Under the pieces are notes generated by a model. The model did not search any database. It worked only from the letters and a program-made list of their open reading frames with translations, and was not told the origin of the DNA. The translations under genes and the position numbers were made by a program. 64,000 bases of DNA from Prevotella sp. (GTDB lineage Bacteria; Bacteroidota; Bacteroidia; Bacteroidales; Bacteroidaceae), in contig JAEEQB010000004.1 of NCBI GenBank assembly GCA_016285075.1, positions 62,001-126,000 on the forward strand, read 5' to 3'. The first letter of the stretch is position 1; every line of letters starts with the position of its first letter. Shown one piece after another: positions 54,664-62,402 of the stretch.

Positions 54664-54758
54664 CTCATTTTCTCGCATATATCAGGCGAGTTCCTACAAA
54701 ATTTAGTTAAAAACAACAATTAATTAACCATTCTTTCTTCTTTCTTAATAAAAATGAC

Positions 54759-54766
54759 TACCTTTG
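54759..54766 (+). promoter_or_regulatory. -7 promoter element of SRP RNA and tRNA-Thr
   Basis: TACCTTTG followed by CACCCC lies 13 bases before the SRP RNA 5' end, at the right distance for a start near 54773-54780. Confidence 0.75.
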
Positions 54767-54779
54767 CACCCCGAAAAAT

Positions 54780-54875
54780 GAGCAAGTCCTGTACGGCCAG
54801 CTCCCTTTGAATCCCCCAGGGTGGGAACGCAGCAAGGGTATTAGGTTGTAGCGGCGCGATGCAGGTAGCTTGCTC
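54780..54875 (+). ncRNA. ffs: Signal recognition particle RNA, small bacterial (4.5S) type
   Basis: The closing stem GAGCAAG/CTTGCTC spans about 96 bases. The conserved core is present: GGGTGGGAACGCAGCAAGGG, including the loop region that binds Ffh. The RNA targets nascent membrane and secreted proteins with Ffh and FtsY. Confidence 0.92.
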
Positions 54876-54879
54876 ACCC

Positions 54880-54953
54880 GCCTCTTTAGCTCAGTTGGCC
54901 AGAGCACGTGATTTGTAATCTCGGGGTCGTTGGTTCGAATCCGACAAGAGGCT
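54880..54953 (+). tRNA. tRNA-Thr (anticodon TGT)
   Basis: A 74-base cloverleaf. Acceptor GCCTCTT pairs with AAGAGGC, the D arm is GCTC/GAGC and the T arm holds GGTTCGAAT. The anticodon TGT is at 54914-54916 in a TTTGTAA loop. The anticodon stem CGTGA/TCTCG has one T-T mismatch in the middle. CCA is not encoded. It starts 4 bases after the SRP RNA stem, so both come from one precursor. Confidence 0.93.
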
Positions 54954-54957
54954 CACA

Positions 54958-55003
54958 AGAAAGCCGCGAAATGCCCTTCCTTAAAGGCGTTCTGCGGCTT
55001 TCT
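54958..55003 (+). terminator. Hairpin between tRNA-Thr and cobU
   Basis: A perfect 10-bp stem (AGAAAGCCGC/GCGGCTTTCT), with a smaller TGCC/GGC-containing inner part. No clear T-run follows, so it may be a weak terminator or a processing signal. Confidence 0.5.
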
Positions 55004-55023
55004 CATACTAAAAACTTCATTCT

Positions 55024-55539
55024 ATGCGACGTATCATCATGATTACTGGTGGCCAGCGTTCCGGCAAGAGCCAGAAAGCCGAGCAGTTGGCGTTGGAACT
55101 TTCCGACCGTCCTGTCTATGTGGCCACCGCTCGCGTGTGGGACGAGGAATTCCGGCAGCGGGTTAAGCTGCATCAGGCACGTCGCGGACCACAGTGGACG
55201 AACATTGAAGAGGAAATGCACTTAAGTCGCCACGACCTCACGGGCCGTGTAGCTGTGATAGACTGTATAACCCTTTGGCTTACCAATTTCTTCTTTGACG
55301 AAAAGCAGGGCGATGCTGCACATATCTTCGAGTTGGCAAAGGAGGAATTCAATCGTTTCGTCAGTCAGGATGCAACCTTCATCTTTGTTTCCAACGAAAT
55401 AGGGTGTGGGGGCGTGAGTCCTGATGCCGTTCAGCGTCATTTCACTGATCTGCAAGGTTGGATGAATCAGTATGTGGCCAGTCAGGCCGATGAAGTGATA
55501 CTGATGGTAAGTGGTATTGAGGTGAAGGTGAAGGGTTAA
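55024..55539 (+). CDS. cobU: Adenosylcobinamide kinase / adenosylcobinamide-phosphate guanylyltransferase
   Basis: A 171-residue bifunctional enzyme of the nucleotide loop of cobalamin synthesis. The P loop is ITGGQRSGKSQKAE. The family segments VYVATARVWDEEFRQRV, HQARRGPQW and FVSNEIGCGGVSPDAV are present. The ATG 70 bases after tRNA-Thr is the only sensible start. No cobalamin riboswitch is visible in that short spacer. Confidence 0.93.
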   Translation: MRRIIMITGGQRSGKSQKAEQLALELSDRPVYVATARVWDEEFRQRVKLHQARRGPQWTNIEEEMHLSRHDLTGRVAVIDCITLWLTNFFFDEKQGDAAHIFELAKEEFNRFVSQDATFIFVSNEIGCGGVSPDAVQRHFTDLQGWMNQYVASQADEVILMVSGIEVKVKG

Positions 55540-55565
55540 TTATTAATGGTTAAATAGGTTAAGTT

Positions 55566-56639
55566 GTGAGACAATTCACTATTCATCCGATAGACAGGAA
55601 CTTTGCCCCTCAGGTGCAGGCAAAGATTGACAATCTGAATAAACCGAAGGGGTCACTTGGACAGTTGGAAGAGCTGGCCATGCAGGTATGCCTGATTCAG
55701 CAGACGCTCTCGCCATCACTCCATCATCCTTGTCATCTGCTCTTAGGTGCTGATCACGGCATAGAACGCCAGGGGGTGAGTATCAGCCCGCGTGATGTCA
55801 CTTGGCAGCAGATGATTAACTTCACACGTGGGGGTGGGGGAGTCAACATGTTCTGTAGGCAGCACGGTTTCAGTCTGCGCATTGTTGATGTGGGGGTAGA
55901 CCACGACCTCAGCCAGGTGCCAGGCATCATCAATCGTAAGATTGCCCGTGGGAGTGCCGACTTTCTTTATGGTCCCGCTATGACAGAGGAGCAGTTCCTG
56001 CAGGCTGTTAACATTGGCGCAGACTTGGTTGACGAGTGTGCTGCTGAGGGCTGTCAGGTGCTGGCAATAGGAGAAATGGGTGTCGGCAATACCTCCCCGT
56101 CGAGCATCTGGATGAGCCTCTTCGGCAATATTCCTTTGGCAGATTGCATTGGTGCCGGGGCAGGGCTTGACTCGCCTGGTATTCAGCATAAGTATCAGGT
56201 GCTGCAGGCTGCTGTCCGTCATTTTGAGTCGTTGCTCTCAGAAACTCAACCCGAAGACGCTCCTTCTGTAACTGACACCGAAATGATTCTTCGGTATTTC
56301 GGTGGTTTCGAGATGGTTGCGGCCATTGGCTCCATGCTTCGTGCAGCCGAGCTTCAGTTGGTAATCATGGTCGATGGCTTCATTATGACTGCCTGTGCTC
56401 TGGGAGCCGTGCGCCTGTATCCTGCTGTCAAGGACTATATGGTGTTTGCCCATTGTGGCGATGAGAGTGGCCATCGTCGTATGCTTCAGCTACTTGATGC
56501 GCACCCCCTTTTATCGCTGGGGCTCCGTTTGGGCGAGGGCACTGGTGCCCTTTGTGCTTTCCCAATCCTTGACTCTGCTGTCCGCATGGTCAATGAAATG
56601 AACAACTTCCAAAATGCGCGCATCACGAAGTATTTCTGA
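55566..56639 (+). CDS. cobT: Nicotinate-nucleotide:dimethylbenzimidazole phosphoribosyltransferase
   Basis: A 357-residue enzyme that activates the lower ligand base of cobalamin. Motifs are NLNKPKGSLGQLEELA, GADHGIERQGVS, MGVGNTSPSS and the late GCN-type segment FAHCGDESGHRRML containing the probable catalytic region. It starts with GTG at 55566, 26 bases after cobU. cobS and cobC, which usually follow in Bacteroides, do not; a repeat-rich gap follows instead. Confidence 0.93.
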   Translation: MRQFTIHPIDRNFAPQVQAKIDNLNKPKGSLGQLEELAMQVCLIQQTLSPSLHHPCHLLLGADHGIERQGVSISPRDVTWQQMINFTRGGGGVNMFCRQHGFSLRIVDVGVDHDLSQVPGIINRKIARGSADFLYGPAMTEEQFLQAVNIGADLVDECAAEGCQVLAIGEMGVGNTSPSSIWMSLFGNIPLADCIGAGAGLDSPGIQHKYQVLQAAVRHFESLLSETQPEDAPSVTDTEMILRYFGGFEMVAAIGSMLRAAELQLVIMVDGFIMTACALGAVRLYPAVKDYMVFAHCGDESGHRRMLQLLDAHPLLSLGLRLGEGTGALCAFPILDSAVRMVNEMNNFQNARITKYF

Positions 56640-56792
56640 TTTTTCTGTGACGGTAAGTGGCCTTTAGTCTTTAATGATGAATGGCATCTTTCTCCTCAAT
56701 TAATTCGTAAATAATTCGTTAGCATATCCATATCGACATGCTAAACGACCCGATAGTTCGTCAATAATTCGTTATTCAAAAATTCGTAAGCA

Positions 56793-56983
56793 CGCCCTGT
56801 AGGGGCGGCCAGCTTATAGCCCAGGGCAACGCCCTGGGTGTGGGTAGGCCACAGCAAACGCCCTGCAAGGGCAAAAGAATCAGCGCTAAAGTAATTGGCT
56901 TTTGCCCTTACAGGGCGATGGCTTCCGGGTGCATATACCCAGGGCGATGCCCTGGGCTGACTGCTTGTTGGCCTTACAGGCCG
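56793..56983. repeat. Composite palindrome: two inverted copies of the GCCCTG/CCCAGG repeat
   Basis: Two halves of about 80 bases are inverted around a 21-base A/T-rich centre near 56878-56898. Each half carries, in order from the centre, a CGCCCTG-AAGGGC hairpin, a GCCCAGGGC-GCCCTGGGT hairpin and a GGCC/CAGGCC end. The copy at 10516-10587 has the same order. Confidence 0.8.
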
Positions 56984-57015
56984 CTCATCACCGGACAATA
57001 CTGAAATCTCGATAG

Positions 57016-57094
57016 TATGATACTAAAGGAACGATGGTATGATACTAAAGGAACGATGGTATGATACAAAAGGAACGATAGTATGATACTAAAG
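57016..57094. repeat. 22-bp tandem array, three full units and a partial fourth
   Basis: Units TATGATACTAAAGGAACGAT plus two bases repeat at exactly 22-base steps (57016, 57038, 57060, 57082). Units 1 and 2 are identical, unit 3 differs at two bases and unit 4 loses similarity after AAAGG. Phased differently, units begin GGTATG, similar to the GGTACG of the array at 35984. Confidence 0.9.
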
Positions 57095-57205
57095 GCGTGG
57101 GGCGACTGGTGAGTTGAATAGTTACAAATAACGAAATGATTTCGAAAGAAAAGTTAAAATAGAAGTGGTGGCTTTAAACTAAAGGGGTAGTAAAGGGTCT
57201 AAATA

Positions 57206-60200
57206 ATGCATATGAGTAACCATGCAGAAACTAATAACAATTGTATGAACCATCAAAAGACAAAGCGTCTCTACCTTCTCCAATTCCTTCTCACAGTATT
57301 GCTGACAACAGTCAGTTTGCCATTGGCTGCCCAGCAAACACAGCGTTCTAACAGTAATAGCAATCAGAAACAACTCTCAGGCAGTATCGTTGATGCAGAG
57401 TCGGGAGAACCGCTTGAAAAAGCTACCCTTCAACTATATAAGATAGGTCGTGGACGTAATGGCCGTCAGGACACAACCTTTGTCACGGGTGTGTTTTCCG
57501 ACAGTCGCGGCCACTTCTCGTTCAGTAGCGTGGATGCAGGCAACTATCTGATGAAAGTAAGTTTCCTTGGGTACAAACCCATTGTGAGAAGCCTTACTAA
57601 GCAGGCCAGCCGTCCGTTCAATGCTGGAAGCCTGAAGATGGAAACAGACGCCGTGCAGTTGAAGGAAGCCGTAGTGACAGCCAACATTCCCAAGATGGTC
57701 ATCAAGGATGACACTGTGGTGTACAATGCTGATGCGTTCCGTGTGCCTGAAGGGTCGGTCATTGAGGCGCTGGTGGAAGCGTTGCCTGGAGCAAAGATCG
57801 ATGATGACGGAAAAATAACCATCAACGGCAAGGATGTGAAGAAATTCAAGCTGGATGGACGCGACTTCATGACAGGTAACAACGATGCGGTGATGAAGAA
57901 CCTGCCCTCGTATGTGATAGACCAGGTGAAGGCCTACGATGAGAAAAGCGACCTGTCGAGAATGACTGGCGTGGACGATGGTAACGACGACTTTGTGTTG
58001 GAGTTTGTCACTAAACGCAGTGCACGTAACGGCCTGCAGGCCAACCCCGACGTAGGCTATGGTACCGACGACCGCTACGGCATACGACTGACAGCCATGA
58101 AGCCCTTTGGGGCTATGCGCTATACCTTCATGGGCAACGCCAACAATGTGAACGACCGCAATTTCTCAGGACGTGGCGGGCGAGGACGAGGTAATAACAA
58201 CGGTCAGCGTGAGACAAAAACCGCCGCACTCGACATCAGTTATGAGAACGACAGAAACTTGAGAATGAGCGGACGCGTGACCTGGAACCACTCCGATGCA
58301 GACAACTGGAGCCGTAATGGGTCGGAGAACTTTGTGCTGGCATCGCGTGGAGGTGCCTTCTCCAACAGTATCAGCCAGAGCTATTCGCGTAACAATAGCT
58401 GGACGGGTAACATGAATCTGCAGTGGACCATCGACTCAGTAACCACACTCTCGTTCCGTCCCGACGTCAGCTTCTCAAGCAGTGACAGCCGTTCGTTCTC
58501 TACCAATGCATCGTTCAATGCCGACCCTTTCACTTATGTGGATGATCCGCTGGAAGATCTTGCTGCCATTAACAGCCGTTTCCCTGACCTAGTAGTGAAC
58601 GGAAGGCAGAACAAATCGCTCAGTTATTCTGATAATAAAAACTTGAACGGGCAGTTACAACTCTATCGTCGTCTGAATAATAAGGGACGCAATGTGGCAA
58701 TAAGTACTCAGGCAAGCTGGCGCGATGGGAGCAATCGTAATGCCAGTCTGTCGGCCGTGCATCTCTACCAGCAGCGAGACAAAAACGGACAAGACTCCAC
58801 CTATCAGACCAACCGTTATACCCTTTCGCCCAATGACAACCTGAGCTACTCGCTAGGTGTCACCTATACAGAACCGCTTTACATCTTCAAGCCCAAACCT
58901 CAAGAGGTGGACACAACCCAGACTCAGATGCGGGGACCCTTCGGCAGAGGCAATCGTGGAGGCGGTGGGGGACGCAGAAACATGGTGGGACAGCAGGGTA
59001 TATTCCTCCAGCTGAACTATCGTTACCGTTACAATCATCAGAAGAACGATCCGTCAACCTATGATTTCCCCATATTTACTGATATGGAGTTTGCCGATGC
59101 TTTGGAAGGATATCGCGAGTGGACACGCCTTTTCGGGTTCCTCGACAATCCCTACGAGAGTTACCTCAGCGACCGGTTGAGCCGCTTCTCGGAACGAACT
59201 GAGTATGGACATAATGCAGACATCCAGTTGCGGTTCGTACGCGAGAAATACAATATGAACATCGGCCTCTCGGCACAGCCCCAACGCTCTCATTATGTCC
59301 AGCAGTACTTGGGACGGCCGGTTGACACAGTGCGTAACGTGACCAACATCTCACCTACACTCAACCTGCGCTACCGATTCAATCAGCAGACTAACTGGCA
59401 GATACAGCTGCGAGGACAGACACAACAGCCCAATATTACACAACTGCTCGACATCTATGATGATACCAACCCGCTCTCCATTACTATGGGTAACCCGGGA
59501 CTGAAGCCATCGTTCACCATGAACCTGCAGACTAACTTCCAAAAGCAGCGCCAGATGAAGCTGGTGGAGGACAGCCTGGGATTCCAAGTGCCAAAAGCAC
59601 AGCGCCATTGGAGTTTCAATGCGAACGGAAGTTTTCAGCAGACCAGCAACAGTGTGGGTAACGTTGTGACCTATAACGAGACGACGGGCGGACGTATCTC
59701 GAGACCGGAGAATATCAACGGCAACTGGAGTGCCAATGCCGGAGCCACATTCAACATAGGACTTGACACACTGAACAGATGGGACGTGAGCGGATCGGTC
59801 AACGGACGTTATGACCACCGTGTGGGCTACGTTAATCTGAATCGTACTGCCACTCCCGACCGGAATGTCACTCACACCTATAACCTGTCGCCCTCAGTGT
59901 CGCTCAGTTTCCGCAACAAGTGGCTCAATTTCTCGTTTAACGGACGAGCTACCTATGCACATACTGAGAACCGTCTTCAGGCTTCCAACAACTTGACAAC
60001 CTGGAATTTCTCCTATGGCGGCAATACCAGAATCACATTCCCTTGGGGTAGCAATCTCTCGACCGATGCCCATATGTTCAGCAAACGAGGCTACAGCGAC
60101 CAGTCGCTGAATACCAACGAATTCATTTGGAATGCACAGCTGAGCCACAGTTTCCTGCGCGGCAAGACGCTCACCGTCATGTTGCAATGGTATGACATCT

Positions 60201-60463
60201 TGCACGAGCAGACCAACTTCACCCGTACAGTGAACGCCAACGGATGGCGTGACTCTGAGGTTAACGCCATTACTTCCTATGCCATGCTTCACGTCAGTTA
60301 CCGTCTCAATCTCTTTGGCGGTCGTAATGGCGGAGGCAGAAATGGCCGTGGAGGTGACTTCAACCGCTTCGGAGGTGACCGTCCTCGTGGTAACTTTGGC
60401 GGCGGAGGCGGCTTCGGTGGCTTCGGAGGAGGCGGAGGCGGCTTCGGAGGCGGAAGGCCGTAA
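57206..60463 (+). CDS. Outer-membrane beta-barrel protein with carboxypeptidase-like N-terminal domain and glycine-rich tail
   Basis: 1085 residues. A signal peptide (LLQFLLTVLLTTVSLPLAAQ) is followed by a carboxypeptidase regulatory-like domain (LSGSIVDAESGEPLEKATLQLYK), a plug-like region (VVTANIPKMVIKDDTVVYNADAF) and a long barrel of the TonB-receptor-related OMP_b-brl_3 type. The last 50 residues are almost only Gly, Arg, Phe and Asn (GGRNGRGG, FGGFGGGGGGFGGG). A second Gly/Arg patch occurs near residue 325 and another near 580. The substrate is unknown, and no SusD partner is present. The start at 57206 follows AAAGGG; the ATG at 57245 is an alternative that also keeps the signal peptide. 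Confidence 0.82.
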   Translation: MHMSNHAETNNNCMNHQKTKRLYLLQFLLTVLLTTVSLPLAAQQTQRSNSNSNQKQLSGSIVDAESGEPLEKATLQLYKIGRGRNGRQDTTFVTGVFSDSRGHFSFSSVDAGNYLMKVSFLGYKPIVRSLTKQASRPFNAGSLKMETDAVQLKEAVVTANIPKMVIKDDTVVYNADAFRVPEGSVIEALVEALPGAKIDDDGKITINGKDVKKFKLDGRDFMTGNNDAVMKNLPSYVIDQVKAYDEKSDLSRMTGVDDGNDDFVLEFVTKRSARNGLQANPDVGYGTDDRYGIRLTAMKPFGAMRYTFMGNANNVNDRNFSGRGGRGRGNNNGQRETKTAALDISYENDRNLRMSGRVTWNHSDADNWSRNGSENFVLASRGGAFSNSISQSYSRNNSWTGNMNLQWTIDSVTTLSFRPDVSFSSSDSRSFSTNASFNADPFTYVDDPLEDLAAINSRFPDLVVNGRQNKSLSYSDNKNLNGQLQLYRRLNNKGRNVAISTQASWRDGSNRNASLSAVHLYQQRDKNGQDSTYQTNRYTLSPNDNLSYSLGVTYTEPLYIFKPKPQEVDTTQTQMRGPFGRGNRGGGGGRRNMVGQQGIFLQLNYRYRYNHQKNDPSTYDFPIFTDMEFADALEGYREWTRLFGFLDNPYESYLSDRLSRFSERTEYGHNADIQLRFVREKYNMNIGLSAQPQRSHYVQQYLGRPVDTVRNVTNISPTLNLRYRFNQQTNWQIQLRGQTQQPNITQLLDIYDDTNPLSITMGNPGLKPSFTMNLQTNFQKQRQMKLVEDSLGFQVPKAQRHWSFNANGSFQQTSNSVGNVVTYNETTGGRISRPENINGNWSANAGATFNIGLDTLNRWDVSGSVNGRYDHRVGYVNLNRTATPDRNVTHTYNLSPSVSLSFRNKWLNFSFNGRATYAHTENRLQASNNLTTWNFSYGGNTRITFPWGSNLSTDAHMFSKRGYSDQSLNTNEFIWNAQLSHSFLRGKTLTVMLQWYDILHEQTNFTRTVNANGWRDSEVNAITSYAMLHVSYRLNLFGGRNGGGRNGRGGDFNRFGGDRPRGNFGGGGGFGGFGGGGGGFGGGRP

Positions 60464-60508
60464 TAAAAAAATAATTGAGGAAAGTATAGGAATATGGATT
60501 TTTTTTCG

Positions 60509-60516
60509 TATTTTTG
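60509..60516 (+). promoter_or_regulatory. -7 promoter element upstream of the small membrane peptide and ettA
   Basis: TATTTTTG followed by CCG lies 38 bases before the small ORF at 60555 and 143 bases before ettA. No other promoter lies between the small ORF and ettA. Confidence 0.55.
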
Positions 60517-60554
60517 CCGATGATTCAGTAAAAACTTAAAAAAGACATTTTCCT

Positions 60555-60644
60555 ATGAATAATATTTGGCTTGAAATTGCAGCAGTCATCGTGCTGGTGG
60601 TAATTGGCATTATCATTTATCGTAACAAGTTGAACCAAGAATAA
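60555..60644 (+). CDS. 29-residue single-span membrane peptide upstream of ettA
   Basis: The frame encodes MNNIWLEIAAVIVLVVIGII followed by IYRNKLNQE and a stop. It has one hydrophobic helix of about 16 residues and a charged Arg/Lys/Glu end. It starts after TTTTCCT and ends 15 bases before ettA, downstream of the only promoter seen. It could be a genuine small membrane protein or a leader ORF controlling ettA. No family is recognised. Confidence 0.5.
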   Translation: MNNIWLEIAAVIVLVVIGIIIYRNKLNQE

Positions 60645-60659
60645 TTATCCTCCCGCATT

Positions 60660-62357
60660 ATGGCTACAGTTGACGACAAAAAGGTAATCTTCTCGATGGT
60701 CGGAGTGAGCAAGACCATCCAGCAGAATCAGAAGCAAGTGCTCAAAAACATCTACCTTAGTTTCTTCTATGGAGCTAAGATTGGTATTATCGGTTTGAAT
60801 GGTGCTGGTAAGTCCACCCTTATGAAAATCATTGCCGGAATCGAGCAGCAGTATCAGGGGCAGGTGGTGTGGAGTCCAGGTTACACGGTGGGATATCTGC
60901 CGCAGGATCCGCCACTCGACGAGTCGAAGACCGTAAAGGAAAATGTGATGGAAGGAGTTCAGCATGTCTATGATGCACTGGCCGAGTATGATGACATCAA
61001 CGTGAAATTCGGTTTGCCCGAATATTACGAAGATGCCGACAAGATGGATAAACTCATGGCGCGGCAAGCTGAGCTTCAAGATGTCATAGACGCCACGGAT
61101 GCTTGGAATATGGACTCCAGACTCGACCGTGCAATGGCTGCGCTCAGGTGTCCGCCTGGCAACTGGCCGGTAACCAATCTTTCCGGGGGCGAGCGGCGTC
61201 GTGTTGCCCTGTGCCGGCTGTTGCTGCAAAAGCCCGATGTGCTGTTGCTCGACGAACCCACAAACCATCTTGACGCAGAGAGCATAGACTGGCTGGAGCA
61301 GCATCTGCAGCAATACGAAGGGACGGTCATTGCCGTTACGCATGACCGTTATTTTCTGGACGATGTGGCTGAATGGATTCTTGAACTCGACCGGGGGGAG
61401 GGCATTCCTTGGAAAGGGAACTATTCATCATGGCTTGAGCAGAAATCCCAGCGGCTTGCACTTGAAGAGAAAACAGCCTCAAAGCGCAGGAAGACACTGG
61501 AACGCGAGTTGGAATGGGTGCGTATGGCACCCAAGGCTCGTCACGCAAAGGGTAAGGCCCGTCTGAACTCCTATGAGACGATGCTTAATGAAGAGCAGAA
61601 ACAGAAGGAGGAGAAACTGGAAATCTTCATTCCCAATGGCCCACGCTTGGGCAACAAGGTGATAGAGGCTGAGCACGTGGCTAAGGCCTACGGAGAGAAA
61701 GAACTCTTTTCCGATCTGAATTTCGTGCTTCCTCCCAACGGAATCGTGGGCGTGATAGGACCTAATGGAGCAGGAAAGACAACGCTTTTCCGCCTTATAA
61801 TGGGATTGGAGCAGGCCGATGCTGGTAGTTTCAGCGTGGGTGAGACTGTCAAGCTGAGCTACGTTGACCAGCAGCATAAGGACATTGATCCTGCAAAGAC
61901 TGTCTATCAGGTAGTTTCTCAGGGAAATGAGACTTTGCGTATGGGTGGCAAGGATATTAATGTACGTGCGTATCTTTCCCGTTTTAATTTCAGTGGTGCT
62001 GATCAGGAAAAAAAATGCGCAGTGCTCTCTGGAGGTGAACGCAATAGGCTGCATTTGGCCATTGCCCTGAAACAAGAAGGAAATGTACTGCTTCTCGATG
62101 AACCCACTAACGACATTGATGTCAACACCTTACGTGCTTTGGAGGAAGGACTTGAAGCTTTTGCAGGATGTGCAGTCATCATTAGTCACGACAGATGGTT
62201 CCTGGATCGTATCTGTACCCATATACTTGCTTTTGAAGGAGAAGGCAATGTGTTCTACTTCGAGGGCAATTACTCGGAGTATGAAGCCAATAAAGCCCAA
62301 CGTCTCGGACAGGAAGAGCCGAAGCGGATACGCTATCGCAAGTTAATGGATGAGTAA
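60660..62357 (+). CDS. ettA: Energy-dependent translational throttle protein EttA (ABC-F ATPase)
   Basis: A 565-residue ABC-F protein with two ATPase domains: Walker A GLNGAGKST and GPNGAGKTT, signatures LSGGERRRVAL and LSGGERNRLHL, Walker B LLLDEPTNHLD and LLLDEPTNDID. The linker carries the EttA segment AFEKASRRK-like KTASKRRKTLEREL and PKARHAKGKARLNSY. It binds the ribosomal E site and restricts entry into elongation according to the ATP/ADP ratio. The length matches EttA. A strong terminator follows. Confidence 0.93.
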   Translation: MATVDDKKVIFSMVGVSKTIQQNQKQVLKNIYLSFFYGAKIGIIGLNGAGKSTLMKIIAGIEQQYQGQVVWSPGYTVGYLPQDPPLDESKTVKENVMEGVQHVYDALAEYDDINVKFGLPEYYEDADKMDKLMARQAELQDVIDATDAWNMDSRLDRAMAALRCPPGNWPVTNLSGGERRRVALCRLLLQKPDVLLLDEPTNHLDAESIDWLEQHLQQYEGTVIAVTHDRYFLDDVAEWILELDRGEGIPWKGNYSSWLEQKSQRLALEEKTASKRRKTLERELEWVRMAPKARHAKGKARLNSYETMLNEEQKQKEEKLEIFIPNGPRLGNKVIEAEHVAKAYGEKELFSDLNFVLPPNGIVGVIGPNGAGKTTLFRLIMGLEQADAGSFSVGETVKLSYVDQQHKDIDPAKTVYQVVSQGNETLRMGGKDINVRAYLSRFNFSGADQEKKCAVLSGGERNRLHLAIALKQEGNVLLLDEPTNDIDVNTLRALEEGLEAFAGCAVIISHDRWFLDRICTHILAFEGEGNVFYFEGNYSEYEANKAQRLGQEEPKRIRYRKLMDE

Positions 62358-62364
62358 TATGAAA

Positions 62365-62402
62365 GTTGGGTGTTGGTAATAGTTCCAACACCCAACGGTT
62401 TT
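62365..62402 (+). terminator. Terminator of ettA
   Basis: A perfect 12-bp stem (GTTGGGTGTTGG/CCAACACCCAAC) with an 8-nt loop, followed by GGTTTTA. Confidence 0.85.

Larger units (their letters stand above)
56640..57205. other. Repeat-rich intergenic region between cobT and the barrel protein gene
   Basis: No gene is supported. The region holds repeated ATTCGTAAATAATTCGTTA-like A/T-rich motifs (56700-56790), a composite GC-rich palindrome (56793-56983) and a 22-bp tandem array (57016-57094). I see no convincing TAnnTTTG promoter for the downstream gene. Confidence 0.6.

Noticed and set aside
54954..55023. Cobalamin riboswitch upstream of cobU
   Set aside because: The space is only 70 bases and holds a simple hairpin. 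None of the conserved B12-box bases are seen.
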